This document shows, piece after piece, positions 1 to 7,014 of a stretch of 64,000 nucleotides of DNA (within the stretch, counting starts at the first letter, position 1; each line of letters opens with the position of its first letter). The position numbers and the translations under genes are program-made. Origin of the DNA: an uncultured Lachnospiraceae bacterium (lineage in GTDB: Bacteria; Bacillota; Clostridia; Lachnospirales; Lachnospiraceae). Under the pieces are notes generated by a model. The model saw only the letters and a program-made list of their open reading frames with translations, was not told the origin of the DNA and did not search any database. The DNA lies in assembly GCA_947588995.1 (NCBI GenBank), contig CANPZI010000001.1, positions 186,001 to 250,000 on the forward strand. Direction: 5' to 3'.

Positions 1-979
1 CGCAGTCCCGGAACAGATATCCAGTCACACCGTCCTCCACATAACATGCCGTACCGTTTTTGTCGCTGCAGATCACCGGCAGGGAATAGCTCATGGCTTC
101 GAGCTGAGATACCGACGCCATCTCTCTGGTGCTGGGAATCACATAGACATCCGCCGCCAGATATTCCCGCTCCATCCCGTTTCGTGGAACATTCGTCCTG
201 ACCGTGACGATATCCTCCAGGCGGTGCTGTGCCACATAAGCCCGCACCTGCCCGCAGTATTCTTTCTGAAAATGATTGGTCGCCTCACCCACCAGCGTCA
301 GGCGTATCCGATATTTCTCTCTGAGCCTGTCCACAATGCGCAGGAGCATCAGATGATGTTTTCTGGTCTCATATTTACCGATGCAGAGAATATGCAGCGC
401 ACCCTCATCGAAATAAGTCCTGTCCTGCTGCGCTCTCTGTGGATCTACCACAAAAGGAACAAAATAGTCATACTCTCCCGGCGACGCTCCCGCCCGCTCC
501 GTGCCCATCACCGGCGTCATGCGCAGTTTCGGCGACAGTTTTGCCGCCAGACGGTGCGCCGGATCGGTCTTCAGCGGTTCTGTCCACAGCGGCGTCTGGT
601 TGTAGAGGATGCAGGGATATCCTTTCTTCCTGCACAACAGATAGGCCGCCATGGAGTACACAGAGCGCTCCCGCAGGATCACAAGGTCCGGCCCGTATCC
701 GTAGATAATCTTCCGCAGTCTGCGCATCGGCGGGAACCCGTGCCGGATCTTAAATACGATTGCCTCCGGATCTTTTCTGCGGATCACATTGACATAGAGC
801 CAGTCGAACAGTCTGTAAAGCCGCGAATACCCCAGCACAATCGGCTGTACGCAGGAATAATCCTCTATGGCCGCTGCATAATGGCTGACAAAGCACACTT
901 CGTCTCCGTGTTCTTTCAAGCCTTTCATGATATCCGTCTGATTGGTATGATAGCGCGGAGCCACATACAGAAATCTCAT
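1..979 (-). CDS. Family 4-like glycosyltransferase, 3' end cut by window edge
   Basis: The gene runs off the left edge, so only the first 326 or so residues are visible. It starts MRFLYVAPRYHTNQ, a typical N-terminal strand of a GT-B fold. A second Rossmann start (LHILCIGKYETRKHH) lies near residue 210, and the donor-binding segment STREMASVSQLEAMSYSLP lies near residue 290; together these indicate a GT4-type retaining enzyme. The start ATG overlaps the stop of the upstream radical SAM gene as ATGA, so the two are probably translationally coupled. No signal peptide is seen, and a cytoplasmic role in building the lipid-linked repeat unit is inferred. Donor and acceptor are unknown. Confidence 0.8.
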   Translation of the reverse strand, partial: MRFLYVAPRYHTNQTDIMKGLKEHGDEVCFVSHYAAAIEDYSCVQPIVLGYSRLYRLFDWLYVNVIRRKDPEAIVFKIRHGFPPMRRLRKIIYGYGPDLVILRERSVYSMAAYLLCRKKGYPCILYNQTPLWTEPLKTDPAHRLAAKLSPKLRMTPVMGTERAGASPGEYDYFVPFVVDPQRAQQDRTYFDEGALHILCIGKYETRKHHLMLLRIVDRLREKYRIRLTLVGEATNHFQKEYCGQVRAYVAQHRLEDIVTVRTNVPRNGMEREYLAADVYVIPSTREMASVSQLEAMSYSLPVICSDKNGTACYVEDGVTGYLFRDC

Positions 980-1974
980 ATAAATTTATTCTCCTTCAGA
1001 CTGTACCTGCCGCCTTTCAGGAATTTATGCCTGATCACCCACCACGCCGGCACCCAGATATACCTGTGCATGGCCGGCGACGCGCTCCCGATCATCCAGC
1101 AGTTCCTGTCGCACTGCTTCGTACATTCCCTGACTCTCCGGGCCTGCCCGGAATGCCACAGTTCATCCCAACTCTGCTCTCTGAGATTGCCCATGACAGC
1201 TTTTTTCTCCATGCCGTTGCACGGGATGACGTCGCAGAACGGATCGATAAAAAAGGCGTTTCTGGACATATCGCAGGGCAGTAGCCGCTTGTTGCCATAG
1301 ATATAGTTGATCAGTCCGTGATTGAAATAGGCGCGGAACCACTTCTTGGGCGATCTGCTCTGCAAAAGCGCATTGATCAGCTTCTCGAAATTCTGCGCCA
1401 CCTTGTACTTGTCTTCGATTTTATTGTCCGTCTTGCGAAAATAAAAGGAATTGTGCAGCGTGGCCGTGGCGAACTCCATTCCCATGTCGTCGGCGATGTG
1501 ATAGAGCGGAACGAGATCCTCACAGTTCATGTCCTGCACAGTCATGCCGAACCCCACGTCGGGATGCCCCATCTCCACCAGCGTCTTCAGGGTATTGTAT
1601 CCTCTGTTGAAGCCGTCCGGGATTCCTCTGATCGCGTCGTTCGTCTCCCGCAGGCCCTCGATGCTGATGCGGATGCCGACTTTCGGGAATTCGCGGCACA
1701 GCGCGATGATGCGGTCGGTAAAGTAGCCGTTGGTAGAAATGACAATCCTGTCAGATTTCTTGTAGAGTTCCCGCACGATATCGGGAATGTCCTGCCTGAT
1801 AAAAGGTTCTCCGCCCGTGATGTTGGTGAAAGCCATCTCCGGCAGCTTCTTAATCTCCTCCAGCGTAATCTCCTCGTCGGGTCTGGTGGGATCCTTAAAG
1901 CAGTCGCACATATTGCAGTGGGCGTTGCAGCGATAAGTCACGATGACTGTGCCGTACAGGGTTCGTCTGGACAT
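976..1974 (-). CDS. Radical SAM/SPASM-type enzyme
   Basis: A 332-residue protein with the radical SAM cluster motif CNAHCNMC (CX3CX2C) near residue 16, followed by ITGGEP, the usual SAM-binding GGE motif. The C-terminal part holds further cysteines (DPFCDVIPCNG and ECTKQCDRNCW) with the SPASM-type phrase GNLREQSWDELW, implying auxiliary iron-sulfur binding. SPASM enzymes modify peptides, proteins or small molecules by radical chemistry; the substrate here is not visible. A strong Shine-Dalgarno (GAGAGGAG, 6 bases from the ATG) fixes the start. It sits between glycosyltransferases and overlaps the next gene by 4 bases, so a role in modifying a sugar, lipid carrier or anchored protein of this locus is plausible but unproven. 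Confidence 0.85.
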   Translation of the reverse strand: MSRRTLYGTVIVTYRCNAHCNMCDCFKDPTRPDEEITLEEIKKLPEMAFTNITGGEPFIRQDIPDIVRELYKKSDRIVISTNGYFTDRIIALCREFPKVGIRISIEGLRETNDAIRGIPDGFNRGYNTLKTLVEMGHPDVGFGMTVQDMNCEDLVPLYHIADDMGMEFATATLHNSFYFRKTDNKIEDKYKVAQNFEKLINALLQSRSPKKWFRAYFNHGLINYIYGNKRLLPCDMSRNAFFIDPFCDVIPCNGMEKKAVMGNLREQSWDELWHSGQARRVRECTKQCDRNCWMIGSASPAMHRYIWVPAWWVIRHKFLKGGRYSLKENKFI

Positions 1975-2033
1975 GGAAAGCTCCTCTCTGTGAAACCATA
2001 AATCTATAAATCATCCTGAATGCGGAATGCGTC

Positions 2034-2078
2034 AAGTGTATACATAGATTCATGCAAGCATGATCTATGTATACACTT
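2034..2078. repeat. Long near-perfect inverted repeat (stem-loop)
   Basis: Two arms, 2034-2055 and 2058-2078, pair over 21 bases with one unpaired base and a 2-base loop. The arms read AAGTGTATACATAGAT plus CATGC. The stop codon of the upstream GT4 gene (2065-2067) lies inside the stem. On the transcribed strand no U-run follows, so it is not a standard intrinsic terminator; it may stabilise the mRNA or be an operator. A TTGACG hexamer (2030-2035) abuts the stem with a weak GATTTA 17 bases further (2007-2012), so a promoter for the radical SAM gene is possible. Confidence 0.75.
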
Positions 2079-3309
2079 TTCTCACTATTTTATCACAATA
2101 TTCTTCCACTGTGTCAAAATTTATATGCCGGCAGTTCTCCCTGTAGCGGCGGCAGCGTTCAGGGTCATTCCAGAGAGAGCGGATATGCGCGGTCAGCTCC
2201 TGTTCATCGCCTCCCCGGAACAGTTCGCCGGTCCTCCCCGCCTGCACCAGCTCCGGAGCGCCGCCCAGATCGGAGACGAGTACGGGCGTGCCATACATCT
2301 GGGATTCCATGACAGAGAACGGACAGTTCTCATACCACTCGGAGGGATAGACGCTGAAACGTGCGCCGGCGATCAGCGCACGCAGCGCGTCGCCCGTCAC
2401 AAAGCCGCGGTTCTCCACATTCGTCTCCCGCATGACTTCTTCCTCCAGCGGGCCGGAACCGGCAAAGACAAACGGGATTTCCGGGAGGGCTCTGCAGGCT
2501 GCCAGCAGCGTGCGCGTGCCTTTTTCCTCCGAAAACCGTCCAAAGTACAGCACATAATCCCGCACCGCCGCTCCTCTGGCGTTTTCCGCCTCCGCTCCGT
2601 CTCCGGCGGCGTCTCTTGCCCGCAGCGCATCCGTCTCTATGAAATTGTGCATCACCACAGTCTTATCTGCCAGAAGCGGGTCGGTGTCCAGCTGCTTTTT
2701 CATAAATTCGCTGGGACACACGATCACGTCCACCAGCCCATAGGTCCTGCGCTTCGCATAGTATTTCGCCTCCAGCGTGCCCAGCAGACTTTTGACGCGG
2801 GAGCCGTGGATGCAGCGATTCCTGCAGCACTGCCCATATACCCCGCCGCGGCAGGCAAAACAGATCACGCCCGTGGAGGAAATACGCATCATATGATTGG
2901 GGCAGACCCACTGATAATCGTGCGCCGTATATACGAGCCGCACTTTTACCCCGTGTTTCTTTTCGTAGCCGCGGACAGCATAGATCACCGACGGCGTCAG
3001 CTGAAAATTGATGTTGTTCAGATGTACCACGTCGGGCTTGAAATCCTCCAGAATCCGCCTCATCTTCTTTTTCGCTTCCCCGGAATAGATAATCCTGAAC
3101 GGATACAGCAGCCTGCGCAGGCCGCCTCCGTGGAAATCCATGTCGGCTGTGTAGAGCTGTGCGCGGTTTCCCACGATACGGCCCTCATGTTCCATGCCGA
3201 AGTACTGCACCTCGTGCCCCATCTTCTGCAGCTGCTGCCCCAGTTTGAAAATATATGTCTCCGACCCGCCGTTCGGGTAGAGGAACTTGTTTACCATCAG
3301 AATTTTCAT
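2065..3309 (-). CDS. Family 4 glycosyltransferase (GT-B)
   Basis: About 414 residues beginning MKILMVNKFLYPNGGSE, with the GGSE loop typical of GT4 N-terminal domains. Later it carries YFGRFSEEKG at the start of the donor domain and the EX7E motif in EWYENCPFSVME. The start at 3309 is preferred over an in-frame ATG at 3315 because AAGGTGGGG is well spaced from it; the 3315 ATG overlaps the stop of the neighbouring CotH gene. Short cysteine-rich stretches (CFACRGGVYGQCC) in mid-protein are known in some GT4 subgroups and may bind a metal. Pieces of this gene's 5' part recur between the CotH copies as duplication scars. Sugar specificity is unknown. Confidence 0.88.
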   Translation of the reverse strand: MKILMVNKFLYPNGGSETYIFKLGQQLQKMGHEVQYFGMEHEGRIVGNRAQLYTADMDFHGGGLRRLLYPFRIIYSGEAKKKMRRILEDFKPDVVHLNNINFQLTPSVIYAVRGYEKKHGVKVRLVYTAHDYQWVCPNHMMRISSTGVICFACRGGVYGQCCRNRCIHGSRVKSLLGTLEAKYYAKRRTYGLVDVIVCPSEFMKKQLDTDPLLADKTVVMHNFIETDALRARDAAGDGAEAENARGAAVRDYVLYFGRFSEEKGTRTLLAACRALPEIPFVFAGSGPLEEEVMRETNVENRGFVTGDALRALIAGARFSVYPSEWYENCPFSVMESQMYGTPVLVSDLGGAPELVQAGRTGELFRGGDEQELTAHIRSLWNDPERCRRYRENCRHINFDTVEEYCDKIVRKVYT

Positions 3310-3311
3310 TG

Positions 3312-4979
3312 TCATCCCCACCTTGCATGATAGAAGTCCGTATCCTCCTGCGGCACATCCCATCTCTCACACAGCCAGTCCAGGCGTTTCGCTATGTAAA
3401 ATTTCAGATATCTGACGTTAGCCTCATAATCCGCATATTTTCCCTCCGGATCATCTTTTGCGTATTCTCCGGCCCAGCGTATGTTGTTCATCTGAACCGA
3501 CGCGGAAATCTCCTGCGCGTACGCATCGATCCTCTCATCGAGAAGCTCCCGAAAGAACGGCAGCAGGGCGGCATATTCCTCCGTGATCCGCTCTCTCACC
3601 TCCGGAAATGTATAGGCCCTGACATACCAATCCAACTTGTCAGAATCATCATCGCAGCTTTCCAGCACCGTACATTCCGCACCGTCGGTGCCGTTGCCGA
3701 ACGTATTGTCATAATCCCAGGCCGGCCCGGAATACAGGATGTCTTCTCCCTTTTCTTTATAAAAATACATGCTGGTAAGTCCCGCGTCAATATCCAGCGA
3801 GATTTCGTCCAGCAGAAAGCGTTTGACGAAGCTCTCCATATCCAGATACCGCCATACTTCCGGCTTCCCATCCCGCATCAGCCCTTCAATGTTTTCCACA
3901 AAATCCTGTATATACCGCACCTGCTCTCCCGACGCATGCTGCGGAGCCTTGACGGTAAACTGATACCCGTCTGGCGTGACAAATCCGGCTTTCTCCACCT
4001 CATAATACAGCGGATGATCTTTTTCAATCAGATAACCGCCGCTGATATCCTGCCCGTTCTCTATCAGATAGCCTTTGCTGTCCTCCTCCTCATAAGTGTC
4101 CGCAGCGTCAATATCTTTGTTATACTTCCAGTTCTCTTTCTCCAGATCGGCAATTTCTACCCTGCCCTCCCCAACAGACACAGATTCCGCCAGCATATAA
4201 TTGCCCGTATAATTTCCATTCAGATACAAATCGACCCATACGCCCTGCGGACTGTATGCGATTTCCAGTTCCTCCGCCAGGTCCATGGCGACTTTGTTAT
4301 TCATTTTGCTGCCCTCACACCACAAAGCAAGAAGACACCACTTATCCCCCTTGTCCAAACCGCACAGCGGATATTTCTCTGTCAGTTTGATGGCATAAGG
4401 CTTTTTCCTGTAGTTCCAGGTAGAGTTTCCGCGTCCGGATATCCGCTCCAGCGCTCCCTGATACTCCGTATTGCCGTTCGCTTCCACGACACAGATCGTT
4501 CCCGTTTCCTCATATTCTTTATCTTCATCCAGATGTTCCGTGCTGCCGCTTGCCGTATCGATAAAGACAGCCGGTATATTCTCCGACTTCATGAAGATTA
4601 CCCGGTATGCGCGCGTCTCATACGCTTCGTCCGTGATCTGCATCTCATAGGCGCGCCCCTCCTCCCAGGTAAAAGCATCGCCCCTGTTCAGCAGTTTCCC
4701 ATCGATCCTGAGACTGCCAGCGCCGATGTCTCCCAGCAAAATCTTATGCTGCCCCGCAAAAGCCGGCAGGAAAAAATAACCCTCGCCGCTCTCCGCATCC
4801 TGCCACAGGCTGACCGTATAGGCGCCCTGCTCCGTTCTGAATGTCACGCGCGGTGCCCCCCCCCGGACTGTCAGCACGACACTCTGCGCATCCGCATGCC
4901 TAAAACCCAGAAAGCCGAACAGCGCCAAAACCACGGGAAACATGCCTAATACCAGTTTCTTGGGTATATAACTTCTCAT
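3312..4979 (-). CDS. CotH kinase-like secreted protein, copy 1 (C-terminal domain lost)
   Basis: About 555 residues. It starts MRSYIPKKLVLGMFPVVLAL, a basic stretch plus hydrophobic core reading as a signal peptide or anchor, so the protein should act outside the membrane. CotH-family landmarks follow: GRGNSTWNYRKKPYAIKL, WVDLYLNGNYTGNYMLAES and SGPAWDYDNTFG. CotH proteins are atypical kinases, described for spore-coat proteins and in secreted and cell-wall contexts. Compared with copies 2 and 3 it lacks about 65 residues near the C-terminus, joining WDVPQE directly to DTDFYHARWG, an in-frame deletion that removes a repeat-like beta domain. A G9 tract lies near codon 39. Its substrate is unknown; it may act on a surface protein linked to the polysaccharide. 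Confidence 0.85.
   Translation of the reverse strand: MRSYIPKKLVLGMFPVVLALFGFLGFRHADAQSVVLTVRGGAPRVTFRTEQGAYTVSLWQDAESGEGYFFLPAFAGQHKILLGDIGAGSLRIDGKLLNRGDAFTWEEGRAYEMQITDEAYETRAYRVIFMKSENIPAVFIDTASGSTEHLDEDKEYEETGTICVVEANGNTEYQGALERISGRGNSTWNYRKKPYAIKLTEKYPLCGLDKGDKWCLLALWCEGSKMNNKVAMDLAEELEIAYSPQGVWVDLYLNGNYTGNYMLAESVSVGEGRVEIADLEKENWKYNKDIDAADTYEEEDSKGYLIENGQDISGGYLIEKDHPLYYEVEKAGFVTPDGYQFTVKAPQHASGEQVRYIQDFVENIEGLMRDGKPEVWRYLDMESFVKRFLLDEISLDIDAGLTSMYFYKEKGEDILYSGPAWDYDNTFGNGTDGAECTVLESCDDDSDKLDWYVRAYTFPEVRERITEEYAALLPFFRELLDERIDAYAQEISASVQMNNIRWAGEYAKDDPEGKYADYEANVRYLKFYIAKRLDWLCERWDVPQEDTDFYHARWG
4856..4864. repeat. C9/G9 homopolymer in CotH copy 1
   Basis: Nine consecutive C on the plus strand, G9 on the coding strand, encode R-G-G-A near residues 39-42. 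Losing one G would bring a stop (TGA) within about four codons after the tract; gaining one opens a longer wrong frame ending before residue 90. Such a tract can slip during replication, so expression could switch. Confidence 0.85.
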
Positions 4980-5053
4980 AAGCCCACCCTCTCTCCGCGC
5001 GCCCGGCAGACTTTTGACGCGCAGAGGAACTTGTTTGCCATCAGAATTTTCAT
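4976..5053 (-). other. Duplication scar 1: 25-codon chimeric micro-ORF
   Basis: Between CotH copies 2 and 1 lies a readable ORF, MKILMANKFL followed by CASKV and CRARGERVGL. The first ten codons match the start of the GT4 gene at 2065-3309. The middle 16 bases (5006-5021) are identical to 2784-2799 inside that GT4. The last ten codons match the end of the TagA/GT4 fusion (8888-10876). It is a tandem-duplication junction rather than a selected gene, although its stop overlaps the CotH start (ATGA), so its translation could still couple to CotH copy 1. Confidence 0.85.
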
Positions 5054-5056
5054 TGT

Positions 5057-6934
5057 CTATTCCCACCCTGCACTATAAAAAACGGTGTCCTCATAAATCG
5101 GCACCTGCCGCCGATACTGCCTGTCATTGCGCCGATTGAACCATCCCTGCCACACTGTTTCGTCATATTCCGGCACGACAGACAATTCCGCTCCGTCCTC
5201 AACCTCTGTCACCGCAACGACCCTGCCGCCGCTGACAAATGTTACCAAATGCCGCTCGCCGCTTGACGGCGTCAAAAACGTTTCATGCGGCACATCCCAT
5301 CTCTCACACAGCCAGTTCAGGCGTTTCGCAATGTAAAATTTCAGATATCTGACATTAGCCTCATAATCCGCATATCTTCCCTCCGGATCGCCTTTTGCGT
5401 ATTCCCCGGCCCAGCGTATGCTGTTCATCTGAACCGACGCGGAAATCTCCTGCGCATACGCGTCGATCCTCTCATCGAGAAGTTCCCGCAAGAATGGCAG
5501 CAGGGCGGCATATTCCTCCGTGATCCGCTCTCTCACCTCCGGAAATGTATAAGCCCTGACATACCAGTCCAACCTGTCGGAAACATCATCGCAGCTCTCC
5601 AGCACCGTATACTCATAATCGCATTCCGCACCGCTGTCGCCGTCGCCGAACGCATTGTCATAATCCCAGGCCGGCCCGGAATACAGTATGTCTTCTCCCT
5701 TTTCTTTATAAAAATACATACTGGTAAGTCCCGCGTCAATATTCAGCGAGAGTTCATCCACCAGAAAGCGTTTGACAAAGCTCTCCATATCCAGATACCG
5801 CCATACTTCCGGCTTCTCTTCCCGCATCAGCCCTTCAATGTTTTCCACAAAATCCTGTATATACCGCACCTGCTCTCCCGACGCGTGCTGCGGGGCCCTG
5901 ACGGTAAACTGATACCCGTCGGACGTGACAAATCCAGCTTTCTCCGCCTCATAATACCGCGGATGATCTTTTTCAATCAGATAGCCGCCGGTGACATCCC
6001 CAACGCTGTCCAGCAGGTATCCTTTTTCGTTTTCCTCCTCAAAATGTTCCGCCAGATCAATATTGTCATTATATCGCCTGTTTTCTTTTTCCAGGTCGGC
6101 AATCTCCACCCTGCCCTCCCCAACAGACACAGATTCCGCCAGAAGATAGTTACCCGCGTATTCCCCGTTCAGATATAGGTCTACCCATGTGCCCTGGGCG
6201 CTGTAGGAAAGTCCCAGCTCCTCCGCCAGGTCCATGGCGACTTTGTTATTCATTTTGCTGCCCTCACGCCACAGGGCAAGCAGCCGCCACTTATCTCCTT
6301 TGTCCAGGCCGCACAGCGGATATTTCTCTGTCAGTTTGATGGCATAAGGCTTTTTCCCATAGTCCCAGGTAGAGTTTCCGCGCCCCGATATCCGCTCCAG
6401 CGCTCCCCGATACTCTGTATTGCCGTTCGCTTCCACGACACAGATCGTTCCCGTCTCCTCGTGTTCTTTATCTCCGGCCAGATATTCCATGCTGCCGCTT
6501 GCCGTATCGATAAAGACCGCCGGTATATTCTCCGACTTCATAAAGATTACCCGGTATGTGTGCGCCTCATATGCTTCGTCCGTGATCTGCATCTCATAGG
6601 CGCGCCCCTCCTCCCAGGTAAAAATATCGCCCCTCTTCAGCAGCTTCCCATCGATCCTGAGACTGTCCTCACCGATGTCTCCCAGCAAAATTTTATGCCG
6701 CCCCGCAAAAGCCGGCAGGAAAAAATAACCCTCGCCGCTCTCCGCATCCTGCCACAGGCTGATCATATCAGCTCTGCCCCCCCCCGTGTTGAGCGCCACG
6801 CGGGGCACGCACCCATCCCCAACAGTCAGCACGACACTCCGCGCATCCGCATACCTATAGCCCAGAAAGCCGAACAGTGCCAAAACCACGGGAAACATGC
6901 CTAATACCAGTTTCTTGGGTATATAGCTTCTCAT
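5057..6934 (-). CDS. CotH kinase-like secreted protein, copy 2
   Basis: A full-length copy of 625 residues with the same N-terminal signal or anchor (MRSYIPKKLVLGMFP). The CotH motifs are GRGNSTWDYGKKPYAIKL, EGSKMNNKVAMDLAEELGL, WVDLYLNGEYAGNYLLAES and SGPAWDYDNAFGD. The last 65 residues (HLVTFVSGGRVVAVTEVEDG through YEDTVFYSAGWE) resemble the Listeria-Bacteroides/InlB B-type repeat (Flg_new), a small extracellular beta module, consistent with a cell-surface role. It follows copy 3 with a 76-base junction and is highly similar to copy 1 over its shared length. A G9 tract sits near codon 50, at a different site from the tract in copies 1 and 3. Confidence 0.87.
   Translation of the reverse strand: MRSYIPKKLVLGMFPVVLALFGFLGYRYADARSVVLTVGDGCVPRVALNTGGGRADMISLWQDAESGEGYFFLPAFAGRHKILLGDIGEDSLRIDGKLLKRGDIFTWEEGRAYEMQITDEAYEAHTYRVIFMKSENIPAVFIDTASGSMEYLAGDKEHEETGTICVVEANGNTEYRGALERISGRGNSTWDYGKKPYAIKLTEKYPLCGLDKGDKWRLLALWREGSKMNNKVAMDLAEELGLSYSAQGTWVDLYLNGEYAGNYLLAESVSVGEGRVEIADLEKENRRYNDNIDLAEHFEEENEKGYLLDSVGDVTGGYLIEKDHPRYYEAEKAGFVTSDGYQFTVRAPQHASGEQVRYIQDFVENIEGLMREEKPEVWRYLDMESFVKRFLVDELSLNIDAGLTSMYFYKEKGEDILYSGPAWDYDNAFGDGDSGAECDYEYTVLESCDDVSDRLDWYVRAYTFPEVRERITEEYAALLPFLRELLDERIDAYAQEISASVQMNSIRWAGEYAKGDPEGRYADYEANVRYLKFYIAKRLNWLCERWDVPHETFLTPSSGERHLVTFVSGGRVVAVTEVEDGAELSVVPEYDETVWQGWFNRRNDRQYRRQVPIYEDTVFYSAGWE
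6777..6785. repeat. C9/G9 homopolymer in CotH copy 2
   Basis: The G9 on the coding strand encodes T-G-G-G near residue 50. Adding one G brings TGA after two further codons, and losing one brings TGA within about five codons, so both shifts cleanly truncate the protein. The tract is about 12 codons downstream of the site used in copies 1 and 3, so it arose separately. Confidence 0.85.
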
Positions 6935-7014
6935 AAACCCGCCCTCTCTCCGCGCGCCCGGCAGACTTTTGATACGCAGAGAAACTTATTTAGCATCAGA
7001 ATTTTCATCGTCAT
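6931..7014 (-). other. Duplication scar 2: 27-codon chimeric micro-ORF
   Basis: The second junction has the same mosaic as the first: MTMKILMLNKFL (start of the downstream GT4), then CVSKV, then CRARGERAGL (end of the upstream TagA/GT4 fusion). Its ATG overlaps the stop of CotH copy 3 and its stop overlaps the start of copy 2. The shared structure shows that one original junction was itself amplified. Confidence 0.85.

Noticed and set aside
224..5000. Long open frames on the plus strand opposite the minus-strand genes
   Set aside because: Across the window, plus-strand frames mirror real minus-strand genes, lack Shine-Dalgarno sites and carry no recognisable domains, with histidine/arginine-rich compositions typical of antisense frames.
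4976..5053. The 25-codon micro-ORF as a true peptide gene
   Set aside because: All its parts are explained as fused ends of neighbouring genes; it is better called a duplication scar.
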